Source of the DNA: Phlebotomus papatasi
Lineage: Eukaryota; Arthropoda; Insecta; Diptera; Psychodidae
Length of the DNA stretch: 64,000 nucleotides
Direction: 5' to 3'
NCBI RefSeq assembly: GCF_024763615.1
Contig: NC_077223.1
Location: 10,416,001-10,480,000, forward strand
Of this stretch, positions 13,617-24,322 are shown one piece after another. The translations under genes were made by a program, and so were the position numbers. Position 1 is the first letter of the stretch, and the number at the start of each line of letters is the position of its first letter. Below the pieces are notes generated by a model. It did no database searches. It worked only from the letters and a program-made list of their open reading frames with translations, and was not told where the DNA came from.

Positions 13617-14754
13617 GTCACTTATGGCTGAAGTTAGTAGCTGAATTTTAGCTCCAATCCATCCATTCTCAGGATTTTTTTCTGCCTATTTACTCTCAAT
13701 GTAATAGATCCATTAGATCAGGGCGAAGATGCTGTCTTCCGGGGAAAAATTTCGTATTCATATCAAACAAAAACAGTGAATTTTCTCAAGTGTTTGCCCA
13801 GAATAATTTTCTCTCACTCAGCTAAAATTCACTTGAATTTCCTTCCCCTGGTGAATTTTCCATCTCACCCCTAACATTGTTCATCCTCGTCTCTTGCTCT
13901 TGAAGTTTTTTTTTATGTTGTTGTTGCTTCTTTGCCTCTCGGAAATACTAAAGGTGGTCTTGTCGAAGGGACTTTGGAGAGTTTAAGGGTTGTGGAAATT
14001 GTACAATTGTTCGAGGGTGAATTTCCCACTACTTCACACAACTGTTTTGTGTTGAGTTAAACGGGTGCATGTGTCTCGAATTGAAAGCAAACACATTGTA
14101 TAACATAGATTTCCAACCATCACACAACCCTCCAAATGACTATCACAGTTGGGGTTGGGCTATTGAGGGTGTGAGAACATGAGTTATAGAATTTTCTATT
14201 GTCCATGATATTTATTTGATTTCAACCTGCATGTTTACCTTCGACCTTTTCCTTTTCTTTTGCACTCAATTCGCCTTTTTCCAACAACAGGTGAAAATTG
14301 CAGGAAAACCTTGCCTTCCTACCACTTTTATTTTGTCGGAAAAACCTCTTGTGTAGAAAATCATTCTGTCTTATCTTGTTTTCTTGAATCACTTTTGGCG
14401 AATAAGATGAATAGCCAGAATAGCATGAAAGAATTATGAGGGAAATGTGATCAACACACGCGGAATGAAAATTTTGTCGGTTGCTCTATTTTGCCCTCCT
14501 AGTGAGTACGGGAGTGTTTTTGACATAAAATCGTTATCAGCACTCACACACACTTTTCATTCCCCTTTTCACAAGAGGCATCCCCCTTGGAAATCGTGGG
14601 GAGTCAAAGACGCCAGAAACATTTTCACCATTTCAACACTTTTGCCCATCATCAACAGCGATTTTCTCAATTTTCTGAACTCCTTCAGGATCCAGGAGAA
14701 ATTATATCTATCACAGATAATTTAAGATTAATTTTTAAAGCTAGCTACACACTT

Positions 14755-14999
14755 TTAATGAATAATGAAAAGATTCCCCAGAAAAGCTATGCAAGCCATT
14801 GTGAGAAGGCGTCGACCTCGAGGCAGACCTAGGACGAGGTGGCTGAATCAAATTCAGAATCTTGCCTTGGAACGCCTTGGGATCGAACCCGAAAATCTTC
14901 CTGAAGTGGCGGAGGATCGACAAGCGTGGGCTGCTAATTTGGATGTCATGGGCCCGCGACCCCAATAGGGATAAGCGGTTGAAAATTAATGAATGAATT
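14755..14999 (+). pseudogene. Non-LTR retrotransposon 3' end (ORF2 C-terminus and tail), copy 1
   Basis: An open frame to the TAG at 14966-14968 encodes RRRRPRGRPRTRWLNQIQ, then LALERLGIEPENLPEVAEDR and QAW. Gly-Arg-Pro-x-x-R-W followed about 30 residues later by a DR..W motif is the usual end of ORF2 in insect non-LTR elements of RTE-like clades; clade assignment is inferred. After the stop comes ataagcggttgaaaattaat and a short tgaa-type repeat tail. No reverse-transcriptase domain lies upstream, so this is a 5'-truncated insertion, as is typical of LINE copies. Confidence 0.7.
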
Positions 15000-15216
15000 G
15001 AATGGACGTAATGAAGTGATATATAATGAAAGTCAAACTGATAACTCTGTCATCAATTGAGTAATAGGACTATAAGGTAAACTGCCCATGCTTTGCTAGA
15101 TCCTCAGCTTCGTAGGGGAGACTGGGGCAAAACTTGTCAAAACGCATATTTAATTCTTTCACGAGCTCTGAGAAAACTTAAACGTTTCATAATGAGCATA
15201 TTCTTACACACAGAAA

Positions 15217-15534
15217 AATGGAAAATTCTTAAACAGAAACACCCAGGAATTTAATTTCAAATCCCATCCAATGAATGCCAATGCCCTAATTTTAAATCCT
15301 TGATCATTTAGTTTTAGTTGCAATTTGCAAATATGTACACATTTTTCATTTTCCAGCTAATGCAGAACTTAAGTTCCCGATCTCTTAACTTGAAAGAGCT
15401 AGGGATTCTAGCCCATTTCTTTCGCTCAGAGCTTCTAAACTTAAACGCCTCGGGGATTCACGTCCAATTTAAGTTCCCAGGATCATATATATTCTTAAAT
15501 TTAGAGTCAAAATTTTTCTGTGTGTATAGGAAAT
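15217..15534. mobile_element. TIR element with CACACAGAAAAAT ends, nested
   Basis: Left end CACACAGAAAAATGGAAAAT, right end aaaatttttctgtgtg, TA on both sides. 318 bp. It interrupts family C sequence. The 90-residue ORF inside (15318-15590) crosses the element edge and is not credible. Confidence 0.7.
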
Positions 15535-15684
15535 TTACTGCTCTACAACATTGCAGAAGACTATTTTCCTCTATCTCGAAAGAAATGTGATTTTCGAAAC
15601 ATTTTCTAAAAGTCTATTTTGTGAAGATTCTCAAAATTGCTTTGGGCAAATTTTGTCAGTCTTCGGATAATTTGTTACGTTTTA

Positions 15685-16081
15685 TGGCAGAATCACATTG
15701 ACAGTAAAATGCTCACTGTATTTCAATAATTTACGTATTTTCATTGCAATTCTTACGCAAATTCTTGATTACCGTATTACCTTATCTCATACTCGGTGGC
15801 ACTATAGGTGAAAATAATATAAGAGAATTTAAAAAATAAAACGAAAATGTGATAAACGGTGAGCTAAACAAACTATTCCTACAGTTTTTTTTGCTCACCG
15901 TTTATCGAACTTTCGTTGTATTTCTTCAATTCTCTTATATTATTTTCACCTATTTCCACCGAGTATAAGATAAGGTAATACGGTAATCGAGAATTTGCGT
16001 AAGAATTGCAATGAAAATTCGTAAATAAACGAAATACCGTGAGGCTACGGCGAGCATTTTATTGTCAATGTGATTCTGCCC
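15685..16081. mobile_element. Family B foldback element (~397 bp), copy 1, TTA target site
   Basis: A near-palindrome: left arm 15685-15864 and right arm 15893-16081 around a loop of about 28 bases. Ends GGCAGAATCACATTGACAGT and tgtcaatgtgattctgccc, with TTA flanks. A 3-bp TTA target and ends rich in G at the outside suit PIF/Harbinger MITEs; the superfamily is inferred. Confidence 0.8.
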
Positions 16082-16115
16082 TTACTCTCACAAACGTTAA
16101 AAATATCAAACAGAC

Positions 16116-16866
16116 ATATCGTCAGTTAAATCAGCATTTGTCGTAACTTGCTTTTGACAACTTTTCAGAAGACGAAATTTTCAGTTCAGCATTATTTTTC
16201 TTAAAAATGAGCCCCGAATGCGATACTTTTGAGTCAAAATAATAAAAGTGACACTAATAAACTGTAAGTTAACTCGAGAAAATCTTTATAAAATTAATTA
16301 AAAGCTTCAATATTGACAAATATGTTAGAAGAAACACAATAATATTTTATCGTAACTTCCATCATTTATAAAGTCGTAACTTCCAATGTACAGAGATTCT
16401 GGAAGTTACGACAATTTTCTAAAATGCATTATATCAATTTGAATTATACTAGGGATAATAAGCGCCTTTATTTGACTAAATTAGTCAATAATACTGTTAT
16501 CCCTGTCCCTAAAAGCTTTTATTTCATAAAATTTATTGAATAAATTTTGTGCGCCACGTCGTTTGTTTTTTTTTTGAATTAATGACAGATGGGCAGGGAT
16601 TTTTTCTAACTTTTTCTCGCAAATATTGAATTAGAATGATTTCATGGTACACTATTCGCACTGTCTTTCTATATTTGATTCTGATAAATTTTTGTTAATT
16701 AAGGGCACTTACGATAATTTTTGTTTAAAATAATTTTTATTGAGCTTATAAAAGTTTCTTTTTCACAAGTGCGTTAAATAAACAAAATTACGCTGATTCC
16801 AAATATGTATATATCTCAAAATCGCAAAAATGAAATTACGATAAATGCTGATTTAACTGACGATAT
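16116..16866. mobile_element. TIR element with ATATCGTCAGTTAAATCAGC ends, nested
   Basis: Left end atatcgtcagttaaatcagc, right end gctgatttaactgacgatat, inverted for about 34 bases. 751 bp, no credible ORF. A fragment of this end is also at 5217-5252. Confidence 0.7.
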
Positions 16867-17654
16867 TTTTATTGGAAATTTATTCCTCTACAACTTTGTT
16901 GAAGATAATTTTTCTCTATCTTAACGAGAAATGTGCTTAAATTTAGCTTATCAGTATTGATATATTCTGTAAGCCAAATATTCCAAAAATAGGGCTCAAA
17001 ATTTTATTATTTTTTATTTTACATAAACCTTCCTCTAATCCCTTGAAACTTTGTAATTTTAAGAAGGTTCATGAAGGCTATCTATAATAAAAATTTCAAG
17101 CCTCAGTCTCTTTTATTTTAGAAAATAGTGAATATTGAAATTTTCGTTTTGACAAATTTTGCCCCAGTCTCCCCTAATTACTAAATTTTTCCTATGTTTC
17201 TGAATAAATGTGAATCCGCAAAATATTTTAAAAACTGGTCATTTTCCTCTAGTTTTTAAAATGCAGATGGTATGAGTCACATTTATTGAGAAATATAGAA
17301 AAAATCTAGCCTTTACGAAGCTGGGGATAGCACGAAGCATGGGAACTTTTCCCGAACTTTAATTTTAAAATTGAAAACAAAGATCCTAGTTAAATTTGAA
17401 GGCTAGAGATTTATGAAAAATTAAAAAAATCACTTTCTGAATTCTGAAAATTATAATCTTATGAATAATTTGTTCATGAATGTTAATTTTTTATAGCGTT
17501 CACACAATAACATTTTATTTTGAAAATATGCACAAAGAATAAAAAAACAAGGGAGAGATATTAAAAAAATATATATAATGTAATGCAAAGTTTAAAAATT
17601 AGGAAAAGTAAAAACATAAATCATATATATGAGCTAAAAAACCATATATATAAT

Positions 17655-17922
17655 CAGGGGCATGACATTTCCTATGTTTCCCATATGTTTACAGTGAGCC
17701 GAAAAAATTTTTGAGTTTATTAGCTGTTTTCAGTCATTGTAGAATGAATTAGTAAAAAATACTAATACAAAATAAAAGCCAATTTAATAACGAAGAGGCA
17801 ACCGAAAACCCTAAATTGGCAATCTACGTAGTTTTGGAGATATCTCGTGAAATGTGTACGAAAACAGGGAAAAAATTACACTAAAACCGGTCGCATTTTT
17901 CAGAGGTAATGTCACCCCCCTG
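17655..17922 (+). mobile_element. Family O TIR element (CAGGGG), copy 1
   Basis: Ends CAGGGGCATGACATT and aatgtcaccccccTG, in a TATA-rich flank. The full-length body recurs inverted at 28621 (for example tagttttggagatatctcgt and agtttattagctgtttt). Confidence 0.7.
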
Positions 17923-19893
17923 TATATAATAGTCCCTGGAGAGAGAAAGCATACGAATTTCAATTTCGAAAGCCAAAAACAAAAATCCGTTTGTACTTTT
18001 CGTTTTGCACGCGCGGTGACTGAAATATTTCGGCGGTTGGATCAGCAATTGTGCAAACTGCATTTCCTCTCCTCAAAATGAAACTGTCCTAAGTGCATTT
18101 AATTTGTATCAGCATTTGTTGCTAATGACGCATCTTGAAGCGTCGTTTGCTACGATTGCAGATACAAAGAAAATGCAGTTAGAATAATTTTATTTTGAGG
18201 AGACGATTTGATTTGTGTAAGCATCGTTGAAAGCGACATAACACTGCGCGGTGTTTCCGAGGAACGTATACACAAAGCAAATGCAGTTAGCACAGTTGCT
18301 GATCCCACCGACGATTTCCTGTTCGAATTTCGAAGTCTCTCGAGTATCAGCATGAATGTTATGATTCAGTCTTAATTTTGTTGTGGAAAACAAAACAAAA
18401 CAGAAGAAATAGGAAACAGAAGAAGAAGTATTCAAAATACGAAAATGGGATCACCATAACGGTTTAGCTACAGGTGCAGTATTTGTCTAAAAGTCTTCAG
18501 TTTTAATTTTAAATGAACTCGCGACAACATCAATTTTAGAACGTTCATAATAATTTTTAGTTTTTCGAAATTGCTTCTACGGAATTGGAATCGAAAACGT
18601 CCCTGTGATCTTTTAGCACTTCCTTTCTTATATGCTTTTGATTTTGTGTTTCTCCTGTCGACAGGGTCACAAAGGCTGAAAAATAAAAGACACCCCGGGG
18701 TGTCTTAAGAGTTCCAAAGTGATTCTGATGAGGTACACTTGCTGCTGATATGCAAGTGACATCTATTTCAATTTTCACCGTTGAAATCTTAATCCAATTA
18801 CATTTTCTCTGGAGTTGTTGGGTCTCTTGGAACTGTTGGGGAGGGATATTAGGGGACTACAAAAAAAAAATGAAGAAGTCCTAAAGAAAAGGTTGAAAGA
18901 GCGTGTGCGGCTGACATGAAATAGGAAAATGAATAAATTATTGAAATTTTTTCTGACTTTCGAATATCATCCATTGGACAATTCTCTGCCCTTGTGGTGG
19001 GTAATATTCAAACGAGACTTGACAGCGTTGCTAATTTATGGAAATTCTATGATGATAGCACCAGGGAAAATTCACTGCTTTCACTTCTTCATTTTTTCTT
19101 GGTGGAATTTTTTTTTCATCGATTGTGACTTACGATGATGCTAATTATTGTTTGGAAAATGATGCTTTGGAGCATCGTAAAGTAAATTAATGGGACAACC
19201 GAGCATGAGATTCTATCGTTGGCGGCTGGCCTGGAATATTGGGCTAACGATGGGAATGGAATATTAATCGCTGATCCACAACCAATTTTTAATGGTCTCT
19301 TTTATTCCTTTTTTTTCCACCGTCTCCCATCCTCCCAGGCCGCAAAGATTCATAGTTAATTTATGATCTCTGTCGTTTTATTTCTCTTGGTGCTTTCTTC
19401 ATTTTTATATTTTCACCACTGGAGGCTATTCTTAAAGGGTTGAAGTGCATTGGGTTAACAATTCATTGATCACATTGTTAAATTTTTCAGTATAAATTCG
19501 TTATTCTAACTGACACTTTTGAAATGTCAAAGATTGATTGAAAATTTGACATACCCTATAGCCAATGGACGTGGTAATTCCATTGGATTTCCTGCAGTCG
19601 TTTCTGCAATGTCCGCTGATTGATAAACCGCGTAGGGTTCCCTAGAATGTGATCGACGAATTACGAATGTCCGCGGATATCCACGGACTTTTCTGCACGA
19701 ACGTTTCCATAACTTTTCTATGAAATAGCCTTCAAGAATTCCGTGGATTTAAATAAGGAATTCCACGACTTTTCCAATGATATTTTTTTTCATTTTCTTC
19801 AAAATCCCTTCTCTGAAATTGATTTAAAATCGCGAATAATCATTGAAAATTGAATAAATAATTCTACCAGTCGAGTGAGGGCACTTTACCTTA

Positions 19894-20152
19894 CACTGAG
19901 AGAAATTCGAAAACGTTAAAATAACATTCCGGAATTGTTTATTTTATCCTGCAGTATTGATCCGAAATCGGTATAAATATTACCCTGTTTAGGTGTATTG
20001 GGGGTTAAAGTTACACTTTTCATGTTAATTTTACCCTTAAAAAGGTGTAAAATTAACATTAAAAAATGTTGATATATTTTTACACCTAAAAAGTGTTAAA
20101 GTTATGAGGAAAAAATGTTAATCGCACCTCCGTTTTTCTCTCACAATCAGTG
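19894..20152 (+). mobile_element. CACTGAGAGAAA-ended TIR element, copy 1
   Basis: Starts CACTGAGAGAAA and ends tttctctcacaatcagtg, flanked by TA. The internal ttttacacctaaaaagtgtt and attaattttaccctt-type phrases recur inverted at 44190-44444. Confidence 0.75.
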
Positions 20153-21793
20153 TAGCTTCGAAATAAAAATTAGTGTTCGGTGTTGCCCCATTTTCGGTGG
20201 TATTTCAGTTTCCCCGTTGCCAATTGGTAACTCGGAACATGGAGAATGTCTCTGTCAGATAAACGCTCAGTTATTCTACTTTTGAATTGAAAATATAGCT
20301 ACCATATCGTTTTGCGTGTTGCTCGCAAGAATTATAACGTTAGGGAGAAAATACAAGTGCGACAGTATTGTCTTCCATTCCAGGAAGTCTTGTGTAGAGC
20401 GTATGACACATTTGACAATTGTCAACCCAGTGGAAGGCCAAACCCACTAATTCTAATCCTTCATTCCTATGACACACCCAACCCATGATCCATACGTATG
20501 GGTACTGAAGGTTGCTGGGGCTTTTATTCGTGTTAGTTGTCTCCGTACTTCGGTGAGTGAACATCAGTCGCTGTGGACAGTTCACTCCGAGGTAGTTGAG
20601 AAATGAGTGGCACCCTGAGTTTCCGATTTTTCCTTTATAAGTTAGGAGTAGAGTGAAAGGAATACCTATTGACATTTTAAGAACTTGTGTCAGGACCTTT
20701 TGACACCATATTCTGTACCATTTGGAATACGAAATTTGAACACTTATCCTTATCGAAAACCGTAAATTAATGAAAAAATGCCATATTACCTATATTTTAC
20801 TAGATACATTAAATAAATTTCAACATTTTGACAAGAGTGTCAATAAGGGTTCCCTATCGAAAAAGTGTTCATTCGCCCCTATAACGTTATTTTAGTAAGC
20901 CCCGTCAAGGATTCTACTTGGAAAGATAATAATTCCACGGAACCCTCCCGTAAATCCACAGATTTATCTTCCACAGTGAAACTTTGCAGGCGATCGGCTA
21001 TAGGCTATCGCTATGCGTTTGAAACCCTATAGCACAAGCTTCCATGAATTTTAGAAGTTAGGAAATATCCGTGGAAAATTCGTAGGAGAAAGTGAAGACT
21101 TTGAGAGGAGCTCTTCAAACTCCTTGTGGAAACTTCCTATGGAATTTGCGAATGTTCCGAAAGACATTCCATAGTATTTCTTTCATGCAATTTCAAGATG
21201 CTCAGAAAAATCACCGTTTCAATCAATAAAAGTATGTTTTTGATAAATTTTCAATTATATTTTTACACATTTTCTTATCGTCCATTTCAATTTTAAATTT
21301 ATCGCCAAACCATTATGATTACCAAGGTGCATTTTGATAGTGTAACTTTGCAAGTTTGGTTTTAACTGCTAATTTTGCATTTAATTTGCGTCTTTAGTGA
21401 TTCAATTGGCCATTAAAGGAGTCCTGAAAGTAAAAATGTACTCTGTTATTTTGAAAAGTTTGCCCAAGTGTGAATAAAGCAATAAATCAAAACAGTGTGG
21501 CATGAGGTGGAAAATAAGATCTGGCTATTTGAATATGACTAAATTTCGTTAATTATTGCTCTCATTTGAAATTCAATGTCGCATTTTTTCACGTAGCTCT
21601 TGCTCGTGAAATTTTTATTCCGAAAATTTTTTAGTGGCAAGGCAAAAAGACTGATGAGACCCTAACCGATTATGTTACACGTGCTTCTTGGTGATTTGTG
21701 TTTTGTCTGATTTTCTTAGGCTGCGTATTTGAATTGCAATTGAGTGTTACCTTCAGGTATTTTATTTTTGTTTTTTTCTCTTTGTATTGGTAG

Positions 21794-21978
21794 ATTCTCT
21801 TATGGGTTCTGGATCGGAGGACGAGGATGACGATGATACACATTTGCGAGGACCACCAATGGGATTAGGTCCTCTTGGGCCAAATGGTCCAGATTCAGCA
21901 GGACCGCTAGGTACATCAGATCTCTCAGTACAAAGTATCAGCACAGACAGTAAAACTGGTCATGATGATTCAGATCAG
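21794..21978 (+). CDS. Lim1: Lim1 exon: acidic and Gly/Pro-rich linker between LIM domains and homeodomain
   Basis: The exon follows a long T-rich tract ending in ttggtag and ends in CAG followed by gtgagt. Its first two bases complete a codon begun in the missing upstream exon; it ends in phase 0, matching the next exon. It encodes 61 full residues: an acidic stretch (GSGSEDEDDDD), a Gly/Pro-rich stretch (GPPMGLGPLGPNGP) and a Ser/Thr/Asp-rich end (SVQSISTDSKTGHDDSDQ). Such acidic, poorly conserved linkers sit between LIM2 and the homeodomain in Lim1-class proteins. No DNA-contact or zinc-binding residues are present. The ORF runs on for 14 codons past the donor, so retention of the 675-bp intron would add a short tail before a stop. 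Confidence 0.85.
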
Positions 21979-22653
21979 GTGAGTGACTGTGAAATTTTCT
22001 ACATTAATGTGGTACAATAAAATTTTATTATTAGTTTTGAGCCATTACCCTGTTCTAATGTAGACTTAGTATATCAGGAATAGGGTTGTAATAATGAAGA
22101 ATGATGCTTTATTCACTGAAGAAATGCACTTAATTGGTGAATTAATTGAAGTTGAGAAGACGCAACCTCATTTGAGATTCAATCCTCACACAAGGGCAGA
22201 GTAAACAGTCTGTAATGAAGACATGCATAAATGTAAACTCTGATGCACTCTAACTTGATTCCATAATTATAAATTAATGGTCTTATTTAATTCTATTTTT
22301 TAAATGGGATTTTTTCTAATGCTACAACTGTTGAAGGTTTGGACACATTGAAATGACATGTACTATTGTTATTTCATGCGTTATTTGCAATTAAAATGTT
22401 CATTTTTCTGCAAGAGAATTAAATATTGTCTTCAAATGAACAAAATATTTAAGTGTTAAAAATGCCAAGAATTTCCTAATGAAGATGTTTTATCGGTTTT
22501 ATCTTCGGTTAGATTAAAAGATATTCCAGTGTAACAAATGTCGAAAATGTTGTCACATTTAGATAACATGCGCTGCAGTGTTAATGCATTAATTGCGATC
22601 AGGAAGTTAATTTTTTCAATAAGAGAATTGAGTTTGGCTTATGTTACTGCTAG
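21979..22653 (+). other. Lim1 intron (675 bp)
   Basis: Bounded by gtgagt and ttactgctag. AT-rich; no repeat or ORF that can be supported was seen in it. Confidence 0.85.
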
Positions 22654-22875
22654 GGCTCCCTTGATGGTGATCCCGATGGTCGTGGGGACTCTCAGGCAGA
22701 GAACAAGAGTCCTGATGACGGTGGAAGTGGATCAAAGCGTCGTGGTCCACGGACGACGATAAAGGCTAAACAACTGGAAATCCTCAAGACGGCATTTAGT
22801 CAAACACCAAAACCCACAAGACATATTCGTGAGCAACTAGCCAAGGAGACTGGATTGCCCATGAGAGTGATTCAG
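22654..22875 (+). CDS. Lim1: Lim1 exon: homeodomain residues 1-46
   Basis: A 222-bp, phase-0 exon of exactly 74 codons, after acceptor ttactgctag and before donor CAG|gtgagt. It encodes a 28-residue Asp/Gly/Ser-rich lead (GSLDGDPDGRGDSQAE onward), then homeodomain residues 1-46 (from 22738): the N-terminal arm RRGPRTT, helix 1, the loop TPKPTRHIREQLA, helix 2 and the start of the recognition helix (MRVIQ). The loop and helix 2 are typical of Lim1/Lhx1/5, where vertebrate proteins have the same TPKPTRHIREQLA. The exon stops inside the recognition helix at codon 46, a long-known conserved intron position in several homeobox classes. The C-terminal 14 residues of the domain are 29.6 kb downstream. 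An overlapping + ORF in another frame (22538-22762) is a shadow. Confidence 0.97.
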
Positions 22876-23904
22876 GTGAGTGCTTCTTTCATGAGTTAAG
22901 CAGTGTTTAGGGGGGGGCCCTTTGAGAAGGCGCACTGAGGATCAATGATCTTAATTGGCTCAATGATGATCTTGTGGTTATTTTTTGAATGTTTTTCTCC
23001 CCAAAAACTTTTCTCGACATAGTGTTTTGTTCCCATTCTCTTAAGTCGTCTCACATCACAATCAACGTACTCTCCGAGAAAATCGATTGATCGTCATTTT
23101 CTCTGTCCGCGCGAGGATCTTGGGCAAAAATGAGATAGAGTGGCAATAAATAATAAAGAACACAAGAGGCAGAGATCATGGTGAAAAAAAATCCACAGAA
23201 ATGTGAATAGAAAGAATGGGTGGTTCTTTTGGTTAGAGTGAGAGGGAGAGGAGCTGTGTATAGTAAAAAAAAAAGAGTCTTGAAGCATATTGAGCTTAAA
23301 GAAGTATCCGCGCGCATCGACATGATTTATGATGCGATCACTTCACGTCATGTTTTACTATTCAGCGATCTCCGAGAGATGTGGCTGCCGTTTCATGATC
23401 GTCGCTTTTGTTATTGGTGTTTTTTTCGTTTGTTGAATGTGCATAAAATATAAATAAATAATAATGGTTCGCTTTCCTCTCCTTCGGTTTTTAGAAGTAC
23501 ATCTTATTGCTCGTATACATTGAGGGAGCAATATTTGTTATCTATCGATTTTCAGTTTTTTTGTAATTAAAAAAGGTATTGAGAGTCAATTACCTTAGTA
23601 TACAATCAGCATTTTGGTCGGTACTTGTGAAATATTGAGGCAGATGGCGGTGACAAGTAGACGCAAACTGTTAAAGATATCGACTTGAGATATTTAGTGA
23701 CCCCCCATAAAGTAGCCTTCGTTAAAAACTCATAAATATTTTCCTCTTATCGTGTCTCTTTTCTGTCATGAAGGAATATGATGTTAATCAGCAATAATTG
23801 CATCCACAGTTACAGTTAGTGAAATGCTTTCTGACATTTCGCATTTAGCCGTATACTTCATGTCAGCAACACATTGGCGGGATAAAATCAAAGCGTAAAG
23901 AATT

Positions 23905-24322
23905 TACTAGGCAGTAGGAATTGTCTGGCGTTAAAGGTATTTAAATTTAAATGGGACTAATAGACCCATTACTGTATTGCGAGTTTCAGACCTAAAATTT
24001 AGCCATATGGCTTAACTGCTATAATTTCTTATCAGTCAAGATTTTTTAGAAAAATTTTACTTAAAATTGAATTTTTAAGGGCAAATAATCTGCCGATTTT
24101 TCTTAAAGAACACGCCGATCTGTCGCTGTCTGGCCACATTCTGCCGATCTGTTGAATTTTTAGCAAAATAAAGACGATCTACCGATTTTTAGCTTCAGAT
24201 CGGCACAATTTTGCCGATGGCTACTCACAGTACACTCTGTGAGTCACTTATTCACCCCTTGGAAAAGGTATTGTTCCTCAATGGAATATTGTGCCACCAT
24301 TATTATTATTATTAATTTTCAG
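23905..24322 (+). mobile_element. Partial SINE, same family, interrupted
   Basis: The left part (23908-23960, ggaattgtctggcgttaaag) matches the SINE body just after the B-box; the right part (24275-24322, ttcctcaatggaatattgtg then ATT repeats) matches its 3' end. Between them lie a copy of the ttcagacctaaaatttagcc repeat (about 23986) and a cluster of GCCGATC motifs. The tRNA-like head is missing. Confidence 0.5.
24092..24221. repeat. Cluster of GCCGATC/GATCGGC motifs
   Basis: At least five variants of ctgccgatctg occur in about 130 bp on both strands (24092, 24114, 24152, 24205 and 24213). It sits inside the interrupted SINE. Origin unknown. Confidence 0.4.

Larger units (their letters stand above)
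15115..17174. mobile_element. Family C TIR element, copy 2, carrying three further insertions
   Basis: Ends GGGGAGACTGGGGCAAAACT and its complement ttttgccccagtctcccc, with TA on both sides. Contains insertions at 15217-15534, 15685-16081 and 16116-16866. What remains is about 600 bp, related to copy 1. Confidence 0.8.
15075..17354. mobile_element. Family D TIR element, copy 2, split by a nested family C element
   Basis: Left piece 15075-15114 (aggtaaactgcccatgcttt, then cagcttcg) and right piece 17175-17354 (attactaaatttttcctatg through cttttcccg). Joined at the duplicated TA, they give the same order as copies 1 and 3 of family D. The 2.06 kb between is another element. Confidence 0.75.
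1..21793. other. Non-coding DNA upstream of the visible Lim1 exons, probably a 5' intron
   Basis: No exon encoding a LIM domain (paired CxxC motifs with His/Cys) was seen in any frame, and the short ORFs here have no recognisable family. Because the first visible Lim1 exon starts mid-codon, at least one exon lies upstream, most simply beyond base 1. Listed elements account for part of this region. Stretches with nothing recognised: 417-1992, 2194-2602, 2953-5039, 6231-7640, 7784-9670, 10070-11199, 13617-15074, 17923-19893 and 20153-21793. Confidence 0.6.

Noticed and set aside
20340..20675. 111-codon minus-strand ORF
   Set aside because: No recognised domain; starts and ends show no gene context. 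Left as a probable chance ORF.
22538..22762. 74-codon + ORF overlapping the homeobox exon
   Set aside because: A different frame from the homeodomain, which is unmistakable in the other frame; a shadow ORF.
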